A stretch of DNA of 64,000 bases from Mayfieldus sp963772265. Its GTDB lineage: Bacteria > Actinomycetota > Thermoleophilia > Solirubrobacterales > 70-9. The stretch is taken from the NCBI GenBank assembly GCA_963772265.1, contig CAVYWS010000009.1:124001-188000 (forward strand). Direction: 5' to 3'. The notes under the pieces were generated by a model. The model ran no database searches. It was not told the DNA's origin and saw only the letters and a list, made by a program, of their open reading frames with translations. Below are positions 27,351-35,515 of this stretch, piece by piece. Position 1 is the stretch's first letter. The number at the start of each line of letters is the position of its first letter. The position numbers and the translations under genes were made by a program.

Positions 27351-27506
27351 TGCAAATCCTGACCAGATCTTCGGCCTGGAAAAGGGCCCAAAGAGCTCTC
27401 CCATTGTGGTTGAACAATGTGTAAGCCATGCGAGCCGGACGAAAGGCCTACGAATGCATATTGGCTCTTCTGTTGGACTCCCGCAAAGCTGCAAGCCTCT
27501 GGCGCG

Positions 27507-28955
27507 GTGATCAAGAGGGCCCTGACAACGGCGTGGGTGATGATTGCCTGGGCGAGCGTTCTTGCGCTGCCCCCGTTCGGCGGCGAGGCGATCGGCCGCC
27601 GCCACATCGCCGGATCACCGCCGCTGCCCACCGGAGCCGTGCTGAAAAGGCTCGGGAAGTCTGCAGAGGCAGCCGCAATCGCGATCCAGCCAGACGGCAA
27701 AGTGGTTGTCGGTGGGTCCGCACGTGTGGGGTCAAAATCGAAATTCGCCCTGCTGCGGTACCTGGACAACGGGAGGATCGATGGCACCTTCGCGAGGTTT
27801 CGTCCTCGTTGGGCGCTGCGTGGAGGACTGGCAGATCTTGCATTCACCCAGGACGGGAAGATCGTTGCCCTTGGGGGATCGCCCAGCGGCGACTTCCTGG
27901 TCGCCCGCTACACATCGCGGGGACGGCTAGACCCGAGCTTCGGCGGTCGTGGGTTTGCAAAAACCGATTTCGGCCACACTGAGGTGCCCAGCGCGCTGGC
28001 GACCCAGCCCGATGGCCGGATCGTGGTCGCCGGTTTTTCGGCCGACATGATCCCGGGCGACTCAGGCTCGATCTCGAGCATTGCAATTGCGCGCTACAGC
28101 CCCGATGGCAGCCTTGACTCGAGCTTTGGCGTCGGCGGCAGGACCACAACAACTTTTCATGGGTTCACCGAGGCACGCGCAATCCAGATTGAGAACGACG
28201 GATCGATCATCGTTGCGGGTACCCACGATGCCAACCCGATTTATGGCCGCAACGACCTTCTGATCGCAAAGTACTCGTCAGGCGGAAGCCTCGACTCGAA
28301 CTTTGGCCAGGGCGGGGTCATCACCGTTCCGTTCCCACCATCCGGATCGACTCAGAACGCGATAAGCGGCATCGACTTCCTGCCGGACGGGCGACTCGCA
28401 GCCGTAGGGGACGCCTTGATCGGCGGGGGGCACATGGGCCGAGACCGGGTCGTGATCATGCGTCGGCTTCCCGATGGCGGCCCCGACCCGACCCTGGGCT
28501 CGGACGGCGCCTCCGTGTTCGGCTCGCTGGGCCTTCTGTTTGCGACGGCCGCAGAGCCGGATGGCTCCGAGTTCGCCGGAAGCGCGTGGTTCTTCCGGCG
28601 CAACGAGGACATGGGCCTGGCCGTCTCGCGGTTCTCGCCCTCGGGTGGCTTTGACCGCAGATTTGGAAGGCGGGGGACCTCGCTGGTGCACTTCCGGGGC
28701 GCGCGTGTCGCGGCGGGCGCGATCGCCCCGGACTCGGGGGGCAGGGTCCTGATTGCTGGGAGCTACCGGGTGCGCGGAGACGGGGGCAGGCGTCTGTTGC
28801 TGGTCCGGCTCAAGTCGAACGGGAAACTCGACCGCAGCTTTGAGGGTCACCCTCGCGGCAAGCGCGAACGGCCATTAGCCCACAATGACCCCTTCTCGGT
28901 TCCATCGGACGATTTGCCTGCTCCTCCTCGTCGTCTCGACAGCCTTATTCCCTAG
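27507..28955 (+). CDS. Secreted delta-60 repeat protein (beta-propeller-like)
   Basis: About 482 residues from GTG 27507, which gives a signal peptide (IKRALTTAWVMIAWASVLAL); the frame is open to ATG 27417. The mature part has about seven delta-60 repeats with the recurring pattern LDPSFGGRG...ALATQPDGRIVVAGF, for example LDSSFGVGGR, LDSNFGQGG and FDRRFGRRG. Such repeats form beta-propellers or rods on exported proteins; the ligand is unknown. The last repeat ends near LDRSFEGHP, so the final 30 residues, which overlap the next gene by 71 bases, may not be genuine. Base composition is lower in GC than the housekeeping genes. Confidence 0.82.
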   Translation: MIKRALTTAWVMIAWASVLALPPFGGEAIGRRHIAGSPPLPTGAVLKRLGKSAEAAAIAIQPDGKVVVGGSARVGSKSKFALLRYLDNGRIDGTFARFRPRWALRGGLADLAFTQDGKIVALGGSPSGDFLVARYTSRGRLDPSFGGRGFAKTDFGHTEVPSALATQPDGRIVVAGFSADMIPGDSGSISSIAIARYSPDGSLDSSFGVGGRTTTTFHGFTEARAIQIENDGSIIVAGTHDANPIYGRNDLLIAKYSSGGSLDSNFGQGGVITVPFPPSGSTQNAISGIDFLPDGRLAAVGDALIGGGHMGRDRVVIMRRLPDGGPDPTLGSDGASVFGSLGLLFATAAEPDGSEFAGSAWFFRRNEDMGLAVSRFSPSGGFDRRFGRRGTSLVHFRGARVAAGAIAPDSGGRVLIAGSYRVRGDGGRRLLLVRLKSNGKLDRSFEGHPRGKRERPLAHNDPFSVPSDDLPAPPRRLDSLIP

Positions 28956-29766
28956 CCCGGCATTCGGCAAGAGCCGTCCTCGACACATTGGCTTGCCCGG
29001 CGGCTTCAGCCTGCCTGCATCCAATGGCTATCGGATTCATGTCTTCCGCAGCAGCCCTCATCGGGTCGTGCTCATTGCCTATCAACGATTCGCCAACGGG
29101 CAAGGGCAGTCCGCTTCCTATGACACACCCGGCAGCTTCAACAAGGCCACGGGGACGATCGAAGCCCAATTCGGCACTTTGGGCCAGGTGGACATGACCT
29201 TTCATCGCGAAGGGAAGCGCCGCGTGCATTTAGCGTGCGCTGACGGAAACCTTCTCTTCGCCACCGGCACGTTCAGCTTCACGGGTGAAAATGGTTATGC
29301 GGCCGTGACCGCCGACCATGTGCCGGCGGTTGCGTTCCCCAGGTTTTTCTCCAAGGTTCTCTGTGCCGGCGAGGGGAGGACCGTGGGTTCCGGGCCAGGT
29401 ACTGAGCTAGACGCCTGGAAGCGCTCCCGTTCATCCGACGAGATCGACCTCTATGTCAGCAAGAACAAGCCAACAGCAAAGGCGGCGTTTGGCGCGTCTC
29501 TCCACGAAGCACAGGGCGATATGCAGATCGAGCGCCAGGCAGGGGGCATTGGCCCGGCCTCAACCTTCACCCACAACAGGCGGTTGACCAAAGCGGTTGT
29601 AAGGAACCCCCCAGCACCGTTTATTGGAGGGGCGGTTTTCATGCAGGGGCCTGGGAATTCGAGGCAATCGATGGGGACGCTCACCGCCTCGTTCCCTTGG
29701 GAGCCGAACGTGCCACTCGCCGGCGCCGATTTCGGGGGGCACCTCTTCGCCTTCAGGGCGGGCTGA
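28885..29766 (+). CDS. Secreted protein of unknown function
   Basis: 293 residues, not recognised. The N-terminus is a classical signal peptide (TICLLLLVVSTALFPSPAFG). The mature part is rich in Gly, Phe and Thr and looks like beta structure, with two Cys (LACADG, KVLCAGEG) that could form a disulphide. It overlaps the 3' end of the delta-60 repeat gene and shares its lower-GC composition, so the two probably arrived or evolved together. An extracellular partner or ligand-binding role for the delta-60 protein is speculation. Confidence 0.65.
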   Translation: MTPSRFHRTICLLLLVVSTALFPSPAFGKSRPRHIGLPGGFSLPASNGYRIHVFRSSPHRVVLIAYQRFANGQGQSASYDTPGSFNKATGTIEAQFGTLGQVDMTFHREGKRRVHLACADGNLLFATGTFSFTGENGYAAVTADHVPAVAFPRFFSKVLCAGEGRTVGSGPGTELDAWKRSRSSDEIDLYVSKNKPTAKAAFGASLHEAQGDMQIERQAGGIGPASTFTHNRRLTKAVVRNPPAPFIGGAVFMQGPGNSRQSMGTLTASFPWEPNVPLAGADFGGHLFAFRAG

Positions 29767-29781
29767 GACGCTCTGCACTGG

Positions 29782-30517
29782 CTAGCCGAGCGCCGCCCGC
29801 CGGGCGCCCTCGTGGGCGGCGGCCTCGAAGGAATCATCGAGCGGCTCGAGCTCCGGCTCTGATCCCTCGCGCCGGGCCAGGGCGAGCTGGACCAGGCGGT
29901 CGGCGAGCCAGGCGTTCTTGGGCAGCAGCGGGCCGTGCAGGTAGGTGCCGATCAGGTTGTCTCGATGCACTCCCTCGAGGCCGTCACGGCCGTTGTTGCC
30001 AAAGCCCTTGACCACGCGCCCAAGCGGCTGGGCGTCCCCGCCCAGGTGGGTGCGCCCGCCGTGGTTCTCGAAGCCGGCGATCAGCTTCGGGCCGGTGCCG
30101 AGGTCGGCCTCGATCGCGACGTTGCCGATCAACCGCTCGCCCGGCTCGCGTACGGTCTCCAGGTCGGCCAGGCCCAGGCCGGGGATCTTCTCCTCGCCGA
30201 GCTGGTAGCTGTGCCCGAGCAGCTGGTAGCCGCCGCAGACGGCGAGCAGGACGGCACCGTCGTCGACCGCACTCGCGAGCGCTTCGCGCTTGGTCTGCGA
30301 CCATGTCGGCGGCGACCGCGCGCTGGTCGCGATCCTGGCCGCCGCCGATGTAGATCAAGTCGTGGGCGCCGGGGTCAAAGCCCTCGCCCGGGCCGGCGGC
30401 GGCGTAGGAGAAGGCGATCCCGCGCCACTCGCAGCGCCGCCGCAGGAAGATCATGTTGCCGCGGTCGGCGTAGATGTTCATCTGCTCCGGATAGAGGGCC
30501 AGCAGGCGCAGCTCCAT
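29782..30517 (-). CDS. gatD: Lipid II isoglutaminyl synthase, glutaminase subunit GatD (frameshifted)
   Basis: CobB/CobQ-like class I glutamine amidotransferase that supplies ammonia to MurT for amidation of D-glutamate in lipid II. ATG 30517 opens ELRLLALYPEQMNIYADRGN and HDLIYIGGGQDRDQ. After a frame change near 30298 come VCGGYQLLGHSYQ with the catalytic Cys, ENHGGRTHLG and GTYLHGPLLPKN with the catalytic His. Start and preceding methyltransferase stop overlap as TGATG. Repair needs two missing bases (VAQTKREAL) or one extra base. Confidence 0.87.
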
Positions 30518-31250
30518 CAGCGCCTCCAGCAGCACGACGGTCGAGCCGACGTGGGAGTCGGTTGGCTCGACGGCTTGACGGCCGGCGGCGCTGAGGCCAG
30601 CCGCCCGACCCTCGTCCTCGAGCTCGGCGGCGGAGAGAAGCTGCAGGCGGACGCTGTCGCGGCTCTCCTCCAGGTTGCCGGCGGGGTCGACGATCTGGCG
30701 CAGCCGTCGACCGTCAGGCCGTCGGCGTCGCGGACGGCTCCGAGCGGCTGGCTCGAGTAGACCCAGCCGTCGACCTCGCGCACGTCGGGCAGCAGGGGGG
30801 AGGAGGGGACCTCGGTCTCGCCCACCTCGACGATCGCCAGGGCCACGACTCCGCCCGCGCTCAGGTGCGCCGCGGCGGATCCGAGGCATCTGAGCCGTGC
30901 GTCGCGGTCCGGCAGCAGCTGGATCAGCTGCATCGGCGCCACGATCAAGCCGAAGCGCCGGTCGAGCTCGAAATCGGCTCGCCTCGGCATGCTCGGCGTG
31001 GAGCTCCAGCCCCTCGCGGTCCCCGCGCTCGCGCAGCGCGGCGATCAGCTCGGGGTCTCTGTCGATCCCCCAGACCTCGTGTCCACGCCGGGCGAGGTGC
31101 AACGAGACACGGCCGGTTCCGCAGCCCAGCTCCAGCACCGGGCCGCCCGCCGCGTCGGCGAGCTCCTCCCAGAGCGGCAGGTCGGCCGCGATAGGCGCCG
31201 CACTCGACGTCGTGCCAGACGACCGCCTCCGGCGCGCGCTCGACCTTCAC
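30517..31250 (-). CDS. Class I SAM-dependent methyltransferase between murT and gatD (frameshifted)
   Basis: About 245 residues pieced from three frames: KVERAPEAVVWHDVECGAY, DLPLWEELADAAGGPVLELGCGTGRVSLHLARRGHEVWGID (SAM motif I LELGCGTG), DFELDRRFGLIVAPMQLIQLL, HLSAGGVVALAIVEVGE, then LRQIVDPAGNLEESRD and HVGSTVVLLEA. Frame changes lie near 31188, 30980, 30703 and 30521. GTG 31250 overlaps the murT stop (GTGA), and its end overlaps gatD. Its place inside the murT-gatD pair implies a cell-wall or lipid-carrier substrate, but this is inference. Confidence 0.75.
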
Positions 31251-32626
31251 TCCCAGTACTCCTTCGCGAGCCCCCTGTCGGCCAGCAGCTTGCGCAGCTC
31301 GAGCAGCGCCGTGTAGGTGGGGAGCGCGAAGAGCCGCCCATCGCCCCGCCCCAGGGCATGCTCCAGGGACGGCTCGATCCCATCCTCGACCTCGATCGAA
31401 TCCTCCGGCCAGCCGGCGTACTTGAGCCGCAGCGCCATCTCCGGCGCCCGGGTGCCGGCGCAGGTGACGCGGCGCGCCCGCCCGGCCAGCAGCTCGAAGT
31501 CGGCGTCCCAGACCCAGGAGACGTCGCGGCCGTCGGCGATCCGGTCGTTGAGCGCGATCCAGAGGTCGAGGCCCCGTCGCCTTCGCCCTCGAGGCGCAGC
31601 GTGCGGAGGACCTCGTTGGCCCCGGCGGGGTTCTTGATCAGCAGGATCGAGAGCTGCGGCCGTCGACCTCGATCGTCTCGACGCGGCCGAAGGCGGCCCG
31701 CATCGACTCCAGCCCGGCGCGGATCGACTCGAGCTGTCACGCCCGAGCTCCAGCGCCGCGGCGATTGCGGCGAGGGCGTTGTAGACGTTGTAGAGGCCCG
31801 GCAGCGGCAGCTTCAGGTCGAGCTCGCCGGCGGGCGTGCGGACCGCAAGCCGCGAGCCCTTCATCCCGAGCAGCTCGATCTTCGTCGCGGCCACGTCCGG
31901 GGCCGGGCGGGTCGCACCGCATGACGGGCAGGAGTAGTGGCCGAGGTGGCCGACGAAGGCGCGCTCGTAGACGTAGGGGTTGCCGCAGCGGCGGCAGTGC
32001 TTGGCGTCGTGCGCGTGCTGCAGCTCGGGAAGGGCCTGGCTGGGGTCCTCGATCCCGAAGTAGGTGACGCCGGGGCGCGGCTGCTCCTCGCGGTCGCGCC
32101 CGAGGTCGGCGATCAGCGGGTCGTCGGCGCAGAGGACGAAGCGGGTGCGGCCGGCGCGCCTGGCGACCAGCTCCGCCCATTCGTCGGCCAGCGTCTCCAG
32201 CTCGCCGTAGCGGTCGAGCTGGTCGCGAAAGAGGTTTCCGAGCACGATCAGGCCGGGGTCGAGCTGCGCCGCCACCTTCGGCAGCCAGGCCTCGTCGACC
32301 TCGAACAGGCCCTCGTCCCCGTGCTGCTCCAGCAGCGCCGTGGCGACGCCCCAGGTCATGTTCGATCCGGCCCTGTTGTGGACCGGCGATCGCCCCTCGG
32401 CGGCGAGCGCAGCCGAGATCATCCCCGCGGTTGTCGTCTTGCCGTTGGTGGCGCTGACGATCGTGGTGCCGCCCGACAACCGGCTGCCGAGCCGGGCGAT
32501 CGCGTCGGGGGAGAGGCGCAGGAGGACCCGCCCGGGGAGGGTCGTGCCGCCGCCGCGCCCGCTGCGGCGGCTGGCGGCGCCGATCGCCCGCGCCAGACCC
32601 AGCTTGGCGCCGAAGGCGGCGCTCAA
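31247..32626 (-). CDS. murT: Lipid II isoglutaminyl synthase subunit MurT (frameshifted)
   Basis: Mur-ligase-like subunit that amidates the D-Glu of lipid II with GatD. 459 residues if joined. The ATP loop is SATNGKTTTAGM. The characteristic Cys4 ribbon is CRRCGNPYVYERAF to YSCPSCG. LPLPGLYNVYNALAA and the DUF1727 part (LSILLIKNPAGANEVLRTL, LWIALNDRIADGRDVSW) follow. Three frame changes near 31730, 31655 and 31577 sum to zero, so start and end share a frame. TTG 32626 overlaps the stop of the upstream kinase-like gene as TTGA; a non-ATG start is therefore likely. Confidence 0.9.
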   Translation of the reverse strand: MSAAFGAKLGLARAIGAASRRSGRGGGTTLPGRVLLRLSPDAIARLGSRLSGGTTIVSATNGKTTTAGMISAALAAEGRSPVHNRAGSNMTWGVATALLEQHGDEGLFEVDEAWLPKVAAQLDPGLIVLGNLFRDQLDRYGELETLADEWAELVARRAGRTRFVLCADDPLIADLGRDREEQPRPGVTYFGIEDPSQALPELQHAHDAKHCRRCGNPYVYERAFVGHLGHYSCPSCGATRPAPDVAATKIELLGMKGSRLAVRTPAGELDLKLPLPGLYNVYNALAAIAAALELGRDSSSRSAPGWSRCGPPSAASRRSRSTAAALDPADQEPRRGQRGPPHAAPRGRRRRGLDLWIALNDRIADGRDVSWVWDADFELLAGRARRVTCAGTRAPEMALRLKYAGWPEDSIEVEDGIEPSLEHALGRGDGRLFALPTYTALLELRKLLADRGLAKEYWE

Positions 32627-33516
32627 CTCGGGGCGGGCGGCGCGACGATCGAAAGCGCCCGCGGGAGCACGCGGAAGGAGGCCGGCAGGTCGGTGAGGTG
32701 CTCGCCGTCCGCGTAAACGGCAAATGGCCGGCTCGCGCTCAGCTCGAGGCTTCGCGCGCGCACGATCCGCACCTCCTCGTTCTCGACATGCGTGCCCTTG
32801 AACACCTTGGGCAGGTTACTTATGTAATGGAGCTTGCCCGAATCGCCGATCATCACGATGTCGAACTCGCCATCCTCGAGCGAGGCATCGGGAGCAAGGC
32901 GCATCCCGCCGCCGAACATGCCGCTGTTCGCGGCCGCCACGGACCAGCCGGTGAAGCGGAGGCTCTCCTCGCCGATCCGGAGGGTGAAGCGGGCGGGCTT
33001 CCAGGCGGCGAGCGCCCGCAGGGCCGAGTAGGCGTAAACCCATCGCCCCCGCACGACCTTGGTCCTGTTGGCGATGTCCTGGCAGTCGGAGTCGAAGCCG
33101 ACGCTGGCGATGCCGAGGTAGCGCCGGCCGTTCACCTCGCCGACGTCAATCGTTCGCTCGTGACCGGAAGCGAGCACCGAGACCGCCCCGGCGGGCTCGG
33201 AGGGGATGTCGAGCACGCGGGCGAGGTCGTTGCCGCGCCCGCCGGGCACGATGCCGAGGGGGACGCCGGTCCCGGCGAGCGCGCCGCCCACGATTCCGAT
33301 CAATCCGTCGCCGCTCATCACAACCGGGATCTCACCGAGGTCGGCGGCCCTCAGCGCCTCCTCGACCGCGTGCTCGGCGCTGCGGGTGCGCTCGACCCGG
33401 AAGGCGATCCGGCGCTTGTCGAGCTCCGCCTCGACCGCCGGCAGCAGCGCCCTGGTGCGTCCCCCGCCGGAGGTCGGGTTGACCAGCAGGGCCAGGGGGC
33501 GGTCGGGAGCCTCCAT
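32623..33516 (-). CDS. Diacylglycerol kinase-family lipid kinase (DagK/YegS-like)
   Basis: 297 residues. The catalytic domain has LLVNPTSGGGRTRALLPAV, VVMSGDGLIGIVGGALAGTGVPLGIVPGGRGNDLAR (GDG and GGTGN-like nucleotide loop, here GGRGND) and the C-terminal beta domain with GIASVGFDSDCQDIANR, NSGMFGGGMRLAPDASLEDG. The family phosphorylates diacylglycerol or related lipids. ATG 33516 overlaps the stop of the preceding methyltransferase (TGATG). Its coupling to murT suggests a role in recycling or supplying lipid for envelope synthesis. Confidence 0.88.
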   Translation of the reverse strand: MEAPDRPLALLVNPTSGGGRTRALLPAVEAELDKRRIAFRVERTRSAEHAVEEALRAADLGEIPVVMSGDGLIGIVGGALAGTGVPLGIVPGGRGNDLARVLDIPSEPAGAVSVLASGHERTIDVGEVNGRRYLGIASVGFDSDCQDIANRTKVVRGRWVYAYSALRALAAWKPARFTLRIGEESLRFTGWSVAAANSGMFGGGMRLAPDASLEDGEFDIVMIGDSGKLHYISNLPKVFKGTHVENEEVRIVRARSLELSASRPFAVYADGEHLTDLPASFRVLPRALSIVAPPAPS

Positions 33517-34164
33517 CACGCCGGGCGGCGGGCCACGAAGTAGGTGCCCTCGCCGCTGCGGCCCGTCGCCATCTTCTCCAGGCGGTGCTTCGCGAAGCCC
33601 CTCTCGAGCACGCTGTCGGGGGTGTAGAACGGAGTTCTCTCGCCGATGCTGGCGGCGACGATCGCGTAGCCGCCCGGTCGCAGCACCCTGGCGATCTCGC
33701 CGAAGAACGGAGGCATGTTGAGCTGGGCGACGAGGTCGAACGAGTCCGCTTCGTATGGCAGGTCGGCGGCGTCGGCGACCTTGAACGCGATCCGGCCCTC
33801 GGGATCGAGGCCGACCTTGGATTGCGCGATCCGGACCATCTCCTCGGAGATGTCGACACCGCGCACGCGCGCCTGCGGGAACTCGCGGGTCAGGAAAAGC
33901 GTCCCCTCGCCCGTACCGCAGCCGATGTCGAGCACCCTCTCCGGGGTCCCGACGACGTGTGGTGTGGCGGTGGCGAGGGCCGCCAGGTGCTCGGGCGAGC
34001 CGGCACCGGTCCTCTCGTCCCAGCCGCGTGGCCAGCGAGGCGAAGTAGCGGCGCATCGGCGTGCGCATCAGCGGCCACAGAAACGGGGCATGGGCAACCA
34101 GGGCGTTGAGCGCCCGGCCAAGGATGCGCACGCGGGCCGGCGGGCCCGGTCGACTGGCTTCCAC
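33516..34164 (-). CDS. Class I SAM-dependent methyltransferase (frameshifted)
   Basis: About 216 residues. GTG 34164 opens EASRPGPPARVRILGRALNALVAHAPFLWPLMR and RYFASLATR. After a frame change near 34021 come WDERTGAGSPEHLAAL, motif I VLDIGCGTGEGTLFL, GVDISEEMVRIAQSK, VADAADLPYEADSFDLV and RVLRPGGYAIVAA. This is a typical UbiE/Methyltransf_11 enzyme. The substrate is unknown. It is the first gene of the minus-strand envelope operon and diverges from a hydrolase at 34207. GATGAT lies six bases before GTG, a weak leaderless -10. Confidence 0.82.
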
Positions 34165-34206
34165 CCGGCGATCATCGCACCAGTGCGTCGCTAGCCTGAC
34201 CGACAC

Positions 34207-35082
34207 ATGAAGAGCGAAACGGAGAAACCACGGCCCCTTGAGCTGGGCGAGGAGGTGGCGCTGGCCGGGGAGAGCTCCGGCGCGGGACCGCCGGTGATCC
34301 TCTGCCATGGGCTGACCGCGACGCGGCGCCAGGTGACCCACGGCTCGACGGCGCTGCCGAGGGCGGGCCACGAGGTGATCACCTATGACGCCCGCGGGCA
34401 CGGCGACTCGGATCCGGCGCCGCAGGGCTCCGGCTACGACTACCCGCGGATGATCGCCGACCTCGAGGCAGTGGTCGCGCAGACGGTGGGGGAGGGCCCC
34501 TTGCTGCTTGCCGGTCACTCGATGGGCTCCCACACCGCCGTCGGCTATGCCCTCAAGCATCCGCAGCGCATCGCCGGGCTGGTCGTGATCGGGCCGGTCT
34601 ACATGGGCGGGCTCGACGCCGGCGCGGTCGCCGAGGGGCTGGCCCGGTGGGACGCCCTCGCCGACGGCCTCGACCGGGGGGGCATCGACGGCTTTCTCGA
34701 AGTGATCGACAGCCGCGGCCTGGACCCTCAGTGGCGCGACTCGATACTGCGCTTCACCCGCCAGCGCATGGAAGCCCACCGGCATCTCGATGCGGTGGCG
34801 CAGGCGCTGCGCGAGGTGCCCCGCTCGAAGCCGCTGGAGTCGATGGACGAGCTGGAGTTCCTCGACCTGCCGGCGCTCGTCGTGGCCAGCCACGACGTCG
34901 CCGATCCCGGCCATCCGTTCGCGGTCGCCGAGGCCTACGCCGAGCGCCTGCCCCGGTCGCGGCTGATCAGCGAGGCGGAGGGTGAGTCGCCGCTCGCCTG
35001 GCAGGGCGGCCGGCTGTCGCGTGAGATCGCCGCCTTCGCGGACGAGCCGGCGGTCGCCGAGCGACTCGGCGCCGGCGCATGA
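34207..35082 (+). CDS. Alpha/beta hydrolase
   Basis: 291 residues. Oxyanion region VILCHGLTATRRQVTHG, nucleophile elbow LAGHSMGSHTAVGYAL, and acid in LVVASHDVADPGHP. The expected catalytic His near the C-terminus is less obvious (LIS...GESPLAWQGG), so the catalytic triad is not fully confirmed. It resembles haloperoxidase-like or general esterases. The following gene overlaps by 4 bases (ATGA), so both are co-translated. Confidence 0.82.
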   Translation: MKSETEKPRPLELGEEVALAGESSGAGPPVILCHGLTATRRQVTHGSTALPRAGHEVITYDARGHGDSDPAPQGSGYDYPRMIADLEAVVAQTVGEGPLLLAGHSMGSHTAVGYALKHPQRIAGLVVIGPVYMGGLDAGAVAEGLARWDALADGLDRGGIDGFLEVIDSRGLDPQWRDSILRFTRQRMEAHRHLDAVAQALREVPRSKPLESMDELEFLDLPALVVASHDVADPGHPFAVAEAYAERLPRSRLISEAEGESPLAWQGGRLSREIAAFADEPAVAERLGAGA

Positions 35083-35435
35083 ATATCCTTCTGGCCGTGA
35101 TCGACGACGGCGAGGCGATTCACTACGCGGCGGTCCAGCGCGGCACGCCGGTCTACGGCTCCGACGAGATCCAGGTCGGAGTCGTCGACGCCGTCCTCGA
35201 CAACTATCGCGAGCACATCTTCGACGGCATCGTCTTCAGGGACAGCGACGGAGTGATCCGATTCGCCGACGCGCCCGAGGTGGGCCGGACCGCCGAGCGC
35301 GGCGTGACGCTGACCGTGAGCTCCGAGCAGGCGCTGCAGCTTCCACCGCCCGAGAAGGGCGGATCGAGCTTCCGGCCCCGCGTCCCGCGCGGACGCATCG
35401 GGAAGCTCTTCGGCGGCGGCTGGCGGCGCCAGTAA
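35079..35435 (+). CDS. Small PRC-barrel-like protein
   Basis: 118 residues. The central part GTPVYGSDEIQVGVVDAVLDNYREHIFDGIVFRDSDG resembles a PRC-barrel strand pattern, followed by EVGRTAERGVTLTVSSEQA. The N-terminal MNILLAVIDDGEAIHYAAVQ and the basic Gly/Arg tail are not matched to a known domain. Many actinobacteria carry such DUF2171/PRC proteins. ATG 35079 overlaps the hydrolase stop. Function unknown. Confidence 0.6.
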   Translation: MNILLAVIDDGEAIHYAAVQRGTPVYGSDEIQVGVVDAVLDNYREHIFDGIVFRDSDGVIRFADAPEVGRTAERGVTLTVSSEQALQLPPPEKGGSSFRPRVPRGRIGKLFGGGWRRQ

Positions 35436-35456
35436 GACGGCGGCGCCGGCGTCGTG

Positions 35457-35490
35457 CTAGGTTAGGGCACCCTAATTCAGGGTTCCCTAA
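35457..35490 (+). promoter_or_regulatory. Two tandem IdeR/DtxR-like iron boxes upstream of efeU
   Basis: The 19-mer at 35457-35475 (CTAGGTTAGGGCACCCTAA) matches the IdeR/DtxR consensus TTAGGTTAGGCTAACCTAA at 15 of 19 positions. It contains the inverted repeat TTAGGG-CA-CCCTAA (35462-35475). A second inverted repeat, TCAGGG-TT-CCCTAA (35477-35490), follows immediately. The pair lies 26 bases before the efeU start, a position fitting repression by Fe2+-IdeR. Iron control of efeUOB is established in other actinobacteria; here it is inferred from the sites. Confidence 0.82.
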
Positions 35491-35515
35491 TCGGAATTGA
35501 ATCTATCGGGTTCAG

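Noticed and set aside
29984..31138. A methyltransferase-GatD fusion protein
   Set aside because: The continuous frame across the junction is an artefact. Restoring the TGATG overlap gives separate genes, the usual arrangement.
32623..34914. A 763-residue minus-strand frame spanning hydrolase, methyltransferase and kinase
   Set aside because: Only the parts matching the lipid kinase and the start of the methyltransferase are real. The rest is antisense to a clear plus-strand hydrolase.
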